Shown piece after piece: positions 42,947-52,136 of a DNA stretch of 64,000 nucleotides. Within the stretch, counting starts at the first letter, position 1, and the number at the start of each line of letters is the position of its first letter. This stretch comes from Treponema parvum. GTDB taxonomy: Bacteria; Spirochaetota; Spirochaetia; Treponematales; Treponemataceae. The stretch lies in contig NZ_CP054257.1 of the NCBI RefSeq assembly GCF_017893945.1, positions 496,001-560,000 on the forward strand. The letters run 5' to 3'. A model generated the notes under the pieces. The model was not told where the DNA came from, made no database searches, and worked only from the letters and a program-made list of their open reading frames with translations. Position numbers and translations under genes: made by a program.

Positions 42947-44398
42947 CTATATCGAAAGCATTTTTTGCCTGAGTTTCGGTACGAGGGCGGGGAAGGAAAG
43001 CAAAACGGCTTTTAGAACATTGTCCGCTATCATGCAAAACCAGACCGCCTGTAAGTCGAATTTCCAAATTTTTACGCAAAGGAATGTAAACAGAATGCGC
43101 ACTCCCCACATGGAAACGGTTTCCGCACAAAAGGCGTAGCGAGTGCGCCCGAGTCCGTAATAAAGGCCTTCAAAGACTATCATAAGGCCGAAGAACGGTT
43201 CCGAAAATGCTACGAGTTTTAACATTCTCCCTCCGAGCATGATTACGCGATTGCTTTCGGTAAAAATTCCCATAAGCCGGTAAGAAACCGCAAACAAAAT
43301 AATACCGCTTAAAACCATTGTTAAAACCGTAGTCGTGACGCTCACTTTTTCTATGCTGTAGAGTTTATGTTTGCTTTTTTCACCTAAGGAAATTCCTGCG
43401 AGTGTTGAAGTGGCCGTGCGAAGGCCGTATCCGGGGATGTAAAACAAGGTTTCCGCAGTGACAGCTATGGAATGCGCCGCGAATATGTAAGTTCCCATTC
43501 CGGAAACAAGCGCTGAAAAACACACGTGCCCCAGACAGGAAGCGACGTTGGTTCCTAAGACGGGAAGACCGATTTTTATGCATTCCCGGATTATCGGAAC
43601 ATCGAAGTCGAAAAACCTGTTGCGGCGTGAGGATATGCTTTGTGACGAGGATACCGTTACATCCGTTAATGCGACGGCTTTCAAAGCGGGATTATTCTTA
43701 TTATCTAATGATGATGAAAGAAGCTTATGTCTTTTCACTGCCGATAGCATAAATATTCCCGATACGGAAAAAGAGATCGCCGTGCCTACGGCGGCTCCCG
43801 TTACACCAAGATTTGCAACGTATATCAAAAGATAATTCAGAATCACGTTTAAAATATTTTCGGCAAGGCTTATGAACATGGGCGTACGCGTATCTTTTAC
43901 CGCTCTGAGAACGTAAGCCAATATGATCTGCATTGAGCGAAAGACCATGGGAATGCTTATTATAAAAAAGTAAACGGAAGCTTGTCTTTGTACCGAAGTT
44001 TCGGCGCCCATCCATGCGGGAATAAACGGACTTAGCGACAGCGCTATTATTCCTATAATTGTTCCGCACAAAATTGATATTTTAAGAGCCTGTCTTGCGG
44101 CTCGATGAATGTAAGCATCGTCGCCGCTCCCTACCGCACGCGCGATCAGGGCAAGAAAAGATGTGCCAAACGCAAACGGAATGCTGCCAATAAGCCAGTT
44201 TATCGTTGTCGTAACGCTTACGGCGGCGGTGGCTTTTTCGCCCAGATGTCCTACCATGGCTGTGTCTACGTATTGAAGCAAGGTTGAAAACACAAGTTCG
44301 ATGATTACGGGAATCGAGAGTTTTATGAGCGTCTTAAAAATTTTCCAGTTGCCGGCAAGAGAATTATCGCCGGCGTTTACGGATGTCGCTTCTGCCAT
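42947..44398 (-). CDS. MATE-family efflux transporter
   Basis: A 483-residue membrane protein with twelve predicted helices in two MatE repeats (LVFSTLLQYVDTAMVGHLGEKATAAVSVT in the first; LGHVCFSALVSGMGTYIFAAHSIAVTAE in the second). MATE pumps export cationic drugs and metabolites using Na+ or H+ gradients. A ~35-residue polar loop (about 227-265) joins the two halves. No close ribosome binding site is seen. The gene is flanked by the GC-rich spacer and an amino-acid ABC transporter. Confidence 0.9.
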   Translation of the reverse strand: MAEATSVNAGDNSLAGNWKIFKTLIKLSIPVIIELVFSTLLQYVDTAMVGHLGEKATAAVSVTTTINWLIGSIPFAFGTSFLALIARAVGSGDDAYIHRAARQALKISILCGTIIGIIALSLSPFIPAWMGAETSVQRQASVYFFIISIPMVFRSMQIILAYVLRAVKDTRTPMFISLAENILNVILNYLLIYVANLGVTGAAVGTAISFSVSGIFMLSAVKRHKLLSSSLDNKNNPALKAVALTDVTVSSSQSISSRRNRFFDFDVPIIRECIKIGLPVLGTNVASCLGHVCFSALVSGMGTYIFAAHSIAVTAETLFYIPGYGLRTATSTLAGISLGEKSKHKLYSIEKVSVTTTVLTMVLSGIILFAVSYRLMGIFTESNRVIMLGGRMLKLVAFSEPFFGLMIVFEGLYYGLGRTRYAFCAETVSMWGVRILFTFLCVKIWKFDLQAVWFCMIADNVLKAVLLSFPALVPKLRQKMLSI

Positions 44399-44458
44399 AT
44401 TGTAGTAAGTTGCCCCTTTCGTTTGTTTAAAAAGCGGTTATTTTTTTCGACAGTCCCG

Positions 44459-45286
44459 TTATTCTTTTTTTGTAATATCGCTGCCGAAGTATTTGACCGA
44501 GATTTTTGAAAGCTCTCCTGAAGAGCGAAGTTCTTCTATGGCTTTGTTTATATGAGCTTTCAGCGATTCCGTCGTTCCGTCCTTTCTCAGCGGAATGGAA
44601 ACAAGCGAAGGCGTTTTTGTCACCGCTACGATTTTAAGGTTTGCGTCGGGATGTGCCTTCATGTAATCATAGTATGAGACGTCCGCATTAAGAGTCGCGT
44701 CTACGCGCCCTGAGAGCACAAGTTCAAGCGTTTGATTCAGGTCGTCTACACCGATAGCCGTAGCTCCGTAACTTTCGGCAAGAAGCGCGTAAGTGCTCGC
44801 CAGCGTATTGGCGGTCTGTCTGCCTTTTAGGTCTTCAAACGAAGCGATTTTATCGCTGTCGCCGCGTACGATGATCGCCGTGTGAATGTAAGCGTACGGT
44901 TCGGTAAAATCGTATTTTTCCGCGCGCTCATCGGTGACTTCAACGCCGTTTAAGGTTATGTCGTAACGCTTTGAATCTATTCCCGCAAAGATTCCGTCCC
45001 ATTCCACTTCCACGAAATTTGCTTTTACGCCGAGTTTTTCCGCTATCTTTCGACCCACTTCCACGTCAAAACCTACGAGGGTGTTGCTTTCATCGTGGAA
45101 AGTCCAAGGAGACCAAGTTCCTTCGGTAGCGATTGTAATTTTATTTTTTTGTTTTATCAGATCGAGCAAGTCGCCGTTATCGGCGGTTTTTTCGGATTTT
45201 TTTGTGCATCCGGCAAGAGAAGCGATGCAGATCAAAACCAGCGCAAAAAACGCTGTAAAATTGCATAAAAAAATATTCTTTTTCAT
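44459..45286 (-). CDS. polar amino-acid ABC transporter substrate-binding lipoprotein
   Basis: A 275-residue family 3 solute-binding protein with a lipoprotein signal peptide ending in SLAGC (Cys about 27). ATEGTWSPWTFHDESNTLVGFDVEVGRKIAEKLG, the GIFAGIDSKRYDITLNGV loop and ALLAESYGATAIGVDDLN are typical of cystine-type binding proteins; the ligand is not determined by sequence. It is the third gene of permease-ATPase-binding protein, starting 1 bp after the ATPase stop. AAGGACGG is the ribosome binding site. Confidence 0.9.
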   Translation of the reverse strand: MKKNIFLCNFTAFFALVLICIASLAGCTKKSEKTADNGDLLDLIKQKNKITIATEGTWSPWTFHDESNTLVGFDVEVGRKIAEKLGVKANFVEVEWDGIFAGIDSKRYDITLNGVEVTDERAEKYDFTEPYAYIHTAIIVRGDSDKIASFEDLKGRQTANTLASTYALLAESYGATAIGVDDLNQTLELVLSGRVDATLNADVSYYDYMKAHPDANLKIVAVTKTPSLVSIPLRKDGTTESLKAHINKAIEELRSSGELSKISVKYFGSDITKKE

Positions 45287-45287
45287 A

Positions 45288-46040
45288 TTAAGTTCCGTCC
45301 TTACTGTTTTTTTGTATCGTATTGATAAATGTTTTTACACGTTCTTCGTGCGGATCGTTAAAAAACGACTTTGCGTCGCCCCATTCGATAATTTTGCCTT
45401 TTTCCATAAAGATCACTTTTGAAGAAACATTTTTTGCAAAATTCATTTCGTGAGTGACTACGAGCATGGTCATGCCGTCGTCGGCGAGCTGTTTCATGAC
45501 GGAAAGAACTTCGCCGATCAGTTCGGGATCGAGGGCGGAAGTAGGTTCGTCAAAAAATATTATTTCAGGTTTAGTCGCCAAAGCGCGCGCTATCGCTACG
45601 CGTTGTTGTTGGCCACCCGACAGTTGAGGGGGATAGGAAGACGCCTTGTCCGAAAGGCCGACTTTTTCAAGCGCTTCCATGGCGATTTTGTCCGCCTCTT
45701 TTTTAGGCATCTTTCTTGCGACGATCAAACCTTCGGTAACATTTTGAAGCGCGGTTTTATTGCGGAACAGATTATAGTTTTGAAAGACGAAGGCCGTCTT
45801 TTTTCTCAGCCTGAGCACTGTTTTTTTGCTTACCCTGTTAAGATCAAAAGATTCGCCGTCAAAAACCATCTGCCCGCTGTCGGCGGTTTCAAGAAAATTG
45901 ATACAGCGTAAAAGGGTTGTTTTGCCGGATCCGCTGGGACCTATTATGGCAACGACGTCTCCCTTGTTTACGTTAAGGCTCACGCCTTTTAAAATTTCCA
46001 GTTCTCCGAAGGATTTTTTTATATTTTTTATTTCAAGCAT
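45288..46040 (-). CDS. polar amino-acid ABC transporter ATP-binding protein
   Basis: A 250-residue ATPase with Walker A GPSGSGKTTLLRC near residue 33, the Q-loop VFQNYNLFRNKTALQNV, the signature LSGGQQQRVAIARALA and Walker B IIFFDEPTSALDPE, followed by VTHEMNFAKNV. This pattern belongs to the GlnQ/TcyC group of amino-acid importers. An AGGAA precedes the ATG. It sits between the permease and the binding-protein gene. Confidence 0.94.
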   Translation of the reverse strand: MLEIKNIKKSFGELEILKGVSLNVNKGDVVAIIGPSGSGKTTLLRCINFLETADSGQMVFDGESFDLNRVSKKTVLRLRKKTAFVFQNYNLFRNKTALQNVTEGLIVARKMPKKEADKIAMEALEKVGLSDKASSYPPQLSGGQQQRVAIARALATKPEIIFFDEPTSALDPELIGEVLSVMKQLADDGMTMLVVTHEMNFAKNVSSKVIFMEKGKIIEWGDAKSFFNDPHEERVKTFINTIQKNSKDGT

Positions 46041-46160
46041 TTCATAAGTTTCCTATTAAATTAGTTTGAAGGCATGTTTTTGCCTTAGGCGCAATTTTAC
46101 CGGATTCGGCAATTTACCGGCCTGCGCTCCTTTGCCGGCCGCTGCCCGGCTTTTTAAAGG

Positions 46161-46829
46161 TCAATATCCCGCCGCATTTAACTTTTTTTCACCCATGTGC
46201 TGAAATTTTGTCAGCACGGTAGAAAAAAACAAGTATATCAGTCCTACTTCACAGTACAAGGCTAGAGGTTCGTACGTGCGCGCGACGATCCTCTGCGTGG
46301 CCATAAACATTTCCAAAACGGTTATATTGGCCGCAAGAGACGTTTCCTTTACAAGCGCGATGAGCGAATTTGAAAGGGGAGGAAACGCTGTCTTAAACGC
46401 CTGCGGAAGAACGATTCTTCTCATGATTTGAAGATAGGACATGCCCACGCAATAGCCCGCTTCAATTTGTCCTTTAGGCACCGATTCCAGCGCCGCCCGC
46501 ACGGTTTCGGCCATGTAGGCGCCTTCGTTTATTGAAAACACAATGACCGCCGACGGAAAAGGATCCAGCACGATTCCGAGGCTCGGAAGCCCGTAGAACA
46601 GCATATAAAGCTGAACGAGAACGGGCGTTCCGCGTATAACCCAGATGTAAAATCTTGCAAGATCCTTGAGTATGCGGATTTTTGAAAACTGTATCATAGC
46701 GGTGATCACTGCGATAATCAATGCGAACGAAAACGACAGCACGGTGAGCGGAATCGTCATCGTAAGTCCGGGGATGAGAATTTTCGTAAAAGAATCCGCT
46801 AATATATTTAAAAGCCGCTCGGAGATCAT
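46161..46829 (-). CDS. polar amino-acid ABC transporter permease
   Basis: A 222-residue HisM/GlnP-type permease with about five helices. The coupling motif reads EAGYCVGMSYLQIMRRIVLPQAFKTAFPPLSN, the classical EAA loop that contacts the ATPase, and RGTPVLVQLYMLFYGLP is another family segment. Only one permease gene is present, so it probably works as a homodimer. An AAGGA site precedes the ATG. It is the first gene of the three-gene operon, about 120 bp ahead of the ATPase gene. Confidence 0.92.
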   Translation of the reverse strand: MISERLLNILADSFTKILIPGLTMTIPLTVLSFSFALIIAVITAMIQFSKIRILKDLARFYIWVIRGTPVLVQLYMLFYGLPSLGIVLDPFPSAVIVFSINEGAYMAETVRAALESVPKGQIEAGYCVGMSYLQIMRRIVLPQAFKTAFPPLSNSLIALVKETSLAANITVLEMFMATQRIVARTYEPLALYCEVGLIYLFFSTVLTKFQHMGEKKLNAAGY

Positions 46830-47008
46830 CAGGTCAATCCTTGTTTCGTAACCGAATAGTATAGTTTACCGATTATAATCATAATATAATAAAAATCGTA
46901 TACAATGGAAACAGAAAACATATAAATTTATTCCGATAGTCTTTTTATATTGACTATGCGAACTTTTCGTTGTATTAAGGAAACGCTGATTAAAGCGAGG
47001 GGCGCAAA

Positions 47009-47067
47009 ACGCGCACTGATTGCACTCGGTCGAAAATTGAAATTTTTCCCCTCGTGCAATTTTATTT
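47009..47067 (+). repeat. dispersed hairpin element, copy 2 (upstream of the flavin reductase gene)
   Basis: In the direction of the downstream gene the element reads GCGCACTG, then ATTGCAC (47019-47025) pairing with GTGCAAT (47054-47060) around an inner GAAAAT-TGAA-ATTTTT hairpin (47032-47047). Compared with copy 1 upstream of xylA, the outer closing pair changes from T-A to C-G, so pairing is kept. A GGAGG and the ATG at 47081 follow directly. Confidence 0.75.
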
Positions 47068-47080
47068 ATAGGAGGAATTT

Positions 47081-47641
47081 ATGAGGAAAAATTTCGGTGC
47101 GAAAGAATACTTATATCCTATGCCCGTTTTTATAATTGCGACTTACGACGAAAACGGAAATCCCGACGCGATGAACGCAGCGTGGGGCTCAATCGGCGAT
47201 ACCGCCCAATTTTTTGCGTGCCTGAGTCCTGAGCACAAAACCGTAAAGAATATTCTTTTAAAAAAAGCGTTTACGGTTAGTATGGGAACGGCCGATTACG
47301 TTACGGAATGCGACTATGTAGGGATCGTTTCCGGAAATAAGATAAGCGACAAACTTAAAAGAGCCGGTTTTCACACGGTGAAGTCGGAATTTGTTGACGC
47401 TCCGGTAATCGAAGAGCTTCCGATGACGCTGGAGTGTAAGCTTATAAGCTATGACGAAAAATCATGCCATCTGTTCGGAGAAATTGTAAACGTGAGCGCC
47501 GATGAAAAGATTTTAAGCGCGAACGGAAAAATTGACGTCGAAAAACTTTCGCCCATAATCTTTGATCCTGTAAACAACACTTATAGAAAATTCGGCGAAG
47601 TAGCAGGGGCGGCATTTAAAGACGGTGCAAAGATAAAGTGA
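47081..47641 (+). CDS. flavin reductase family protein
   Basis: A 186-residue FMN-binding split-barrel protein (PF01613 type). The opening KEYLYPMPVFIIATYDENGNPDAMNAAWGS and the FFACLSPEHKTVKNILLKKAFTVS segment match the flavin-binding core; the C-terminal half carries LECKLISYDEKSCHLFGEIVNV. Such enzymes reduce or bind FMN for redox partners. A GGAGG lies 8 bp upstream, right after the hairpin element. It converges with the RluA-type gene, ending 22 bp away. Confidence 0.88.
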   Translation: MRKNFGAKEYLYPMPVFIIATYDENGNPDAMNAAWGSIGDTAQFFACLSPEHKTVKNILLKKAFTVSMGTADYVTECDYVGIVSGNKISDKLKRAGFHTVKSEFVDAPVIEELPMTLECKLISYDEKSCHLFGEIVNVSADEKILSANGKIDVEKLSPIIFDPVNNTYRKFGEVAGAAFKDGAKIK

Positions 47642-47662
47642 TTTATGCAGGCGGCGGGCGCT

Positions 47663-49207
47663 CTAAAACGGGCACGGACAGGTAAATTCCACAGCCTTTT
47701 CTGTTTTCGGGTGAGTGAAACTGAGATAGTGCGCGTGCAGCAAGAGCCTTTCGCCGTCCAAGCATTTTCCGTATAAACTGTCGCCTATGATCGGTGTGTC
47801 AAATCCGTGAATGTCGCTGCTTGCAAGGCGCAGCTGGTGAGTTCTTCCTGTGATAGGAGTAAATATCACACGGGTAGCTTTTTTTAAAGAACCGTCCGGG
47901 GCCGTGTAGTTTTCCAAACCGATGATATCCCACCGAGTTACGGCTTTTTTGCCGTGGATTTCGTCCCAAATTTGATGAGGGCGGTTATTTATGTCGAGCC
48001 TGAAATACAATTCCATTTGTCCATGGTCTTCGACGCGCTTTTCATGTAAATTTCCGTCCAAGAGGGCGGTATAACGTTTTTGTACGAGTCCTTTTTCAAA
48101 CTGGCGGCATAAGTTTCTGTGGGCGTCTTCCGTAAATGCTAAGACCAAAAGGCCGCTTGTTTCCATGTCCAGCCGGTGGACGGAAGGCTGCTCTATGCAG
48201 TTAGGAAAAAGGCGGCGGAGCCGGTTTACGGCGCAGTCCTGCTTTTGTATTCCTCGGCCGGGAACGCTCAAAAGCCCGCTTTGCTTGTTTATGACTATTA
48301 TGCTGTCGTCGCGGTACAGTATGTTTAAGCCGAGTATGCCGGGGAGTATGAGGGCGCACCGCTTGTCGCACGGGGGCTGAGCGGCATAAGAATCGCGAAA
48401 GTTACAGGCCAACGATGAAGGCTGTGACGATTTTCCTTTGTTATCCGGACTGTAAAAAACTTCACACATGCTTAATGGAATAAGATTGTGCATAAAGGCG
48501 AAATTTAAAAGTTTGGGAGCGCAGCATTCTCCCGTTCCTGTGGGCGGGAATTTTTCGGCTCCCGGTATACGGGCTGCGCACAATTGGGCACCGGTTTGAG
48601 CGGCGCCCTCAGCCGAAATCTCCGCTTTTTCAAATTCGAACTGCGCTCTTTTTTCAAACTGCGGCACTTCAGGATCCTTTAAGCCGCATATTTCGTTTAA
48701 CGAGCGAATTTTGCCGTCCGCGCAGTGGAAAGAATACAGATCGAAAACTTTTTGCTGGGATTGGCGGCATAAGAAATTACGGTTTTCGATGAGATTTTTT
48801 TCTTCGCCTTCCGGATCGGCGTATTTCCCGTTTGCACGTTTTCTGAGCGGTTTTAGCGATTTTATCTTTTCGGTAAGATCGTGGATTTCTTTGTCGTTTT
48901 GCAGAAGGGCTGAAGAAATTTTTTCAGGCGGAACTATAGGATCCACATATATCGTCTTTGTTTCCTTTTCTTCTCCGCCGGTGGCCGAGGGCTTTAGCGA
49001 TCGGCTTATGCCCGAAAGGGTTCTGAGATAGACGGTCTTCCCCGACGCAGAATCTTTACAGACGAGGGCGCCGAGCATTATTCCGTGATCGCCTCTTTCT
49101 TCGCTCACTTTTGAAACTTGCTTTATCGAGAGGGTTTTCGCCTTGAGCTCTTCAATCATGCGGAGGCATTCGGCAAACGCTTTTTTTTCGGGGAACGGAG
49201 GAAACAT
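47663..49207 (-). CDS. RluA-family RNA pseudouridine synthase, long form
   Basis: A 514-residue enzyme. The catalytic domain occupies the C-terminal half: IIVINKQSGLLSVPGRG, the motif II HRLDMETSGLLV with the catalytic Asp near residue 345, RYTALLDGN, and TGRTHQLRL with IIGDSLYG. The N-terminal ~250 residues have a charged helical region (KEIHDLTEKIKSLKP) and the GTGECCAPKLLNFAFMHNL motif known from long RluA relatives. It isomerises uridines in rRNA or tRNA; the target is not clear. No ribosome binding site is visible; it follows purC by 14 bp. Confidence 0.88.
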   Translation of the reverse strand: MFPPFPEKKAFAECLRMIEELKAKTLSIKQVSKVSEERGDHGIMLGALVCKDSASGKTVYLRTLSGISRSLKPSATGGEEKETKTIYVDPIVPPEKISSALLQNDKEIHDLTEKIKSLKPLRKRANGKYADPEGEEKNLIENRNFLCRQSQQKVFDLYSFHCADGKIRSLNEICGLKDPEVPQFEKRAQFEFEKAEISAEGAAQTGAQLCAARIPGAEKFPPTGTGECCAPKLLNFAFMHNLIPLSMCEVFYSPDNKGKSSQPSSLACNFRDSYAAQPPCDKRCALILPGILGLNILYRDDSIIVINKQSGLLSVPGRGIQKQDCAVNRLRRLFPNCIEQPSVHRLDMETSGLLVLAFTEDAHRNLCRQFEKGLVQKRYTALLDGNLHEKRVEDHGQMELYFRLDINNRPHQIWDEIHGKKAVTRWDIIGLENYTAPDGSLKKATRVIFTPITGRTHQLRLASSDIHGFDTPIIGDSLYGKCLDGERLLLHAHYLSFTHPKTEKAVEFTCPCPF

Positions 49208-49221
49208 AAAAATTTTACTGT

Positions 49222-50091
49222 TTAGAGCGTGTTTGCCGTTAAAAGTTGATACGCTTCTTTATATTTGTCTATTGTTTTTTTTACGACGTCGTCGGGCAAG
49301 AGCAGGTTGTTATCGGGATTTGCTTTAAGCCAGTCGCGGACAAACTGTTTATCGAACGAAGGCTGGCTTTTGCCGGAACAATATCCTTTTAAAGGCCAAA
49401 AACGCGAACTGTCGGGAGTGAGGACTTCGTCGCCTAAAACCACGTCGCCGTTTTTATCAAGACCGAATTCGAATTTGGTATCGGCGATTATTATTCCTCT
49501 TTGCAAAGCGTATTCGGCGCATTTTTTGTAGATCGCAAGCGAATATTCTTTAAGTTTTAGAGCGTATTCTTCGCCGCGTTCAGGATATATTTTTTTCAAA
49601 ATTTCCGCGCTTTTTTCAAAAGAAATGTTTTCGTCGTGGAACCCGTAGTCTGCCTTTGTGCTCGGCGTATAGATCGGTTCGGGAATTTTATCGGATTCTT
49701 TAAGGGAATCTTTAAGCCTTATTCCGCAGACTTTTCCGTCTTTTTTGTAGCTTTCCCAGCCGCTGCCGGTTATATATCCGCGGACTATGCATTCTATGGG
49801 AAGCATTTTAAGTTTTTTGCACAGAGTGCTTCTGCCTGCGAATTTTTCATTTTGAAAAAAATCCGGCATGTTCTTTACGTCGGTGGAAATCAAGTGATTA
49901 GGAACAAGATCCTTTGTAAAATCGAACCAGAATTCGGACATCTTTGTAAGAATCTTTCCTTTGTCGGTGATTTCGTTTTTTAAAATATTGTCAAAGGCTG
50001 AAATTCTGTCGGTTGCGACAAGGATCATGTTGTCGCCGCACTCATAAATTTCACGAATTTTTCCTTCTTTTACGGGTTTGAATTTCTGCAT
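49222..50091 (-). CDS. purC: phosphoribosylaminoimidazole-succinocarboxamide synthase
   Basis: PurC couples aspartate to CAIR in purine synthesis. The N-terminus has KEGKIREIYE, then DRISAFD, followed by IECIVRGYITGSGWESYKKDG, RGIIIADTKFEFGLDKNG and the C-terminal GDEVLTPDSSRFWP motif. At 289 residues it is of normal length. A GGAGG lies 13 bp upstream of the ATG, a little farther than average. It precedes the RluA gene; guaA is upstream on the same strand. Confidence 0.95.
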   Translation of the reverse strand: MQKFKPVKEGKIREIYECGDNMILVATDRISAFDNILKNEITDKGKILTKMSEFWFDFTKDLVPNHLISTDVKNMPDFFQNEKFAGRSTLCKKLKMLPIECIVRGYITGSGWESYKKDGKVCGIRLKDSLKESDKIPEPIYTPSTKADYGFHDENISFEKSAEILKKIYPERGEEYALKLKEYSLAIYKKCAEYALQRGIIIADTKFEFGLDKNGDVVLGDEVLTPDSSRFWPLKGYCSGKSQPSFDKQFVRDWLKANPDNNLLLPDDVVKKTIDKYKEAYQLLTANTL

Positions 50092-50251
50092 AAAACCACA
50101 AAGCCTCCATTAATGTTAACGATATTTTGTACAAATCGAAGTAAACATGTCTCAAAGCGGCGCGGCAACGATCCGGTTTCAGTTTTATATGAGCCGTCCA
50201 AATGCCGACTAGACGCCGTTCCGACGCTCGTTTCGATGCCGTGCGTTCCCG

Positions 50252-52135
50252 CTATTCCCACCCGAACGTCGCAGGCGGTTTATTTGTAAGATCAAAGAAG
50301 ATCGCATCCGTAAACGGAAGTTCTGAAATCTTTTTTACTATGGATAAAAGAATTTCATGCGGGAGCCTTGCGAACCTGGCGGTCATCACGTCTTCGCTGA
50401 AAACCGGCCTTAGGACAAAACTTGTGCGATTCTTCGACGAAGCGTAAGGCAGGCTTATGGTAAGGTGCTGGAAAATCCTGTTATACCATCCTGTGTTTTG
50501 AAGTTCCGTCAAAACCGCGTCGTCGGCTTGCCTCAATTGATCAAGGCGGTTTTTATCGCAGTAACCTTCTTGTAATTTAAGATCGCCGTCCGAAACGGCC
50601 GGGTTCTGCCACAAGCGGATTATGCAGCGGTTTATATAGGAACAGTTGTTTGTGATCAGGCTCGAAGCCTTTTCAAGTTTGTCGTAGTTTTTAGGTATGT
50701 GATAATATCCGCCTTCCTGTTTTTCAAAACTGAGCGCAGCCGGAAATTTGTATGTTCTGAAATCGCCTTGCACGCCTACGGATCTCACCGGCAGAACATA
50801 TTTTTCCATAGAAGCGCTGCATTTTTCGCAGAACATGTTTAAGGCGATCGAAGAAAGTTCTTCGCCCGCTTTTTCAAATTCTTCCTTGTCTTTTTTCGTA
50901 AACTTTGCGTCGGAGCAAAGAACGTTTATCGAAAGTCCCGGACCGGGGAAGGGATGGCGCATTACCAGATGATCGCTAAGTCCGATTTTTTTACCTATGG
51001 AACGAACTTCGTCCTTATACAGGTCTTTTAAAGGTTCGATGATAAGACCTTTTTCAATAAGCTTTTGGATTCCCGCTACGCGGTTGTGGTGAGTCTTTAT
51101 TGTTTTTGAATTTTCAGTTCCTCCGCTTTCAATGATGTCAGGATACAGAGTTCCCTGAGCTAAAAGCCATTCGTCTTCGTTTAAATGCTGCTTTGAAACC
51201 ACTTCGTTCCTGACGGCGATAAAGGTTTCGCCTACGGCCATCCGCTTTTTTTGAGGATCGGTCAGCCCTTGTACGGCTTTTAAAAAGGTCTTGCCGGCGT
51301 CTTCAACTATAAAATTATTAAAACCGAAACTGCGATATTGTTTTGCCACTTGCTCGCTTTCGTTCAGGCGCATAAAACCGTTATCTATGTGAAGCCCCAA
51401 AACCCTGTCCTGTCCCAGCGCCTTATTTAAAAGCGCGAAGGCCACAGTGCTGTCTACGCCTCCGCTTAAAAACAAAAGGACTTTTTTATCTTTTGCGGCC
51501 GACCGGATATCGTTTAAAATTATATCGAGGACGGTATCGTTATCCCAGTTTTTTTCCATATTGCAGATTTTCGCAAAATTTTCCAATATCTTATTGCCGT
51601 CTGTCGTGTCTTTTACTTCGATATGAAATTGCAAGCCGAATCTTTTTTTTGAAAGGTCTTGCACCGCCGCAAACTTGCAGTCCTTTGTAAAGCCGATCAC
51701 TTCAAAGTCGGGAGCAGTTTTTGTAACTTCGTCTTGGTGGCTCATCCACACTTGTGCCGGAAACGCAATGCCTTTAAAAAGCGGACTTTGCGGACAGCCT
51801 TTATTTTCAAGGCGGGCTATGCCGAATTCTCCCGTGAGTGCTTTTGAAACTTTTCCGCCTGAGGCGCTGCTCATAAGCTGATGTCCGTAGCACAGGCCGA
51901 GCATGGGAATCTCAAGCGAAAAGATCTCACTGTTGAATTCTGGGATATTTTTTTCATAAACCGAACTGGGACCGCCGCTTAAAATAATTCCCGCCGTATT
52001 TTCGAAGGCCGAAAGAGGCGACGACGGGAGCGCTATTTCGGAATAATAACCCGACATGCGAAGGCGCTTGGCGATCAGGTGAGCGTATTGGCTTCCGAAA
52101 TCCAAAACGGTTATTTTTTTTCTTGACTTATTCAT
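50252..52135 (-). CDS. guaA: GMP synthase (glutamine-hydrolysing), long form
   Basis: GuaA aminates XMP to GMP. The N-terminal glutamine amidotransferase has LDFGSQYAHLIAKRLR, the nucleophile GLCYGHQLMS (Cys about 82) and LQFHIEVKDT in place of the usual HPEV, a notable change. The ATP pyrophosphatase loop is LFLSGGVDST, and RHPFPGPGLSINVLC marks the C-terminal dimer domain. At 627 residues it is about 100 longer than E. coli GuaA, with an enlarged dimer region like eukaryotic-type enzymes. The start with AAGGG is chosen; an upstream extension would run into pyrG. Confidence 0.93.
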   Translation of the reverse strand: MNKSRKKITVLDFGSQYAHLIAKRLRMSGYYSEIALPSSPLSAFENTAGIILSGGPSSVYEKNIPEFNSEIFSLEIPMLGLCYGHQLMSSASGGKVSKALTGEFGIARLENKGCPQSPLFKGIAFPAQVWMSHQDEVTKTAPDFEVIGFTKDCKFAAVQDLSKKRFGLQFHIEVKDTTDGNKILENFAKICNMEKNWDNDTVLDIILNDIRSAAKDKKVLLFLSGGVDSTVAFALLNKALGQDRVLGLHIDNGFMRLNESEQVAKQYRSFGFNNFIVEDAGKTFLKAVQGLTDPQKKRMAVGETFIAVRNEVVSKQHLNEDEWLLAQGTLYPDIIESGGTENSKTIKTHHNRVAGIQKLIEKGLIIEPLKDLYKDEVRSIGKKIGLSDHLVMRHPFPGPGLSINVLCSDAKFTKKDKEEFEKAGEELSSIALNMFCEKCSASMEKYVLPVRSVGVQGDFRTYKFPAALSFEKQEGGYYHIPKNYDKLEKASSLITNNCSYINRCIIRLWQNPAVSDGDLKLQEGYCDKNRLDQLRQADDAVLTELQNTGWYNRIFQHLTISLPYASSKNRTSFVLRPVFSEDVMTARFARLPHEILLSIVKKISELPFTDAIFFDLTNKPPATFGWE

Positions 52136-52136
52136 T

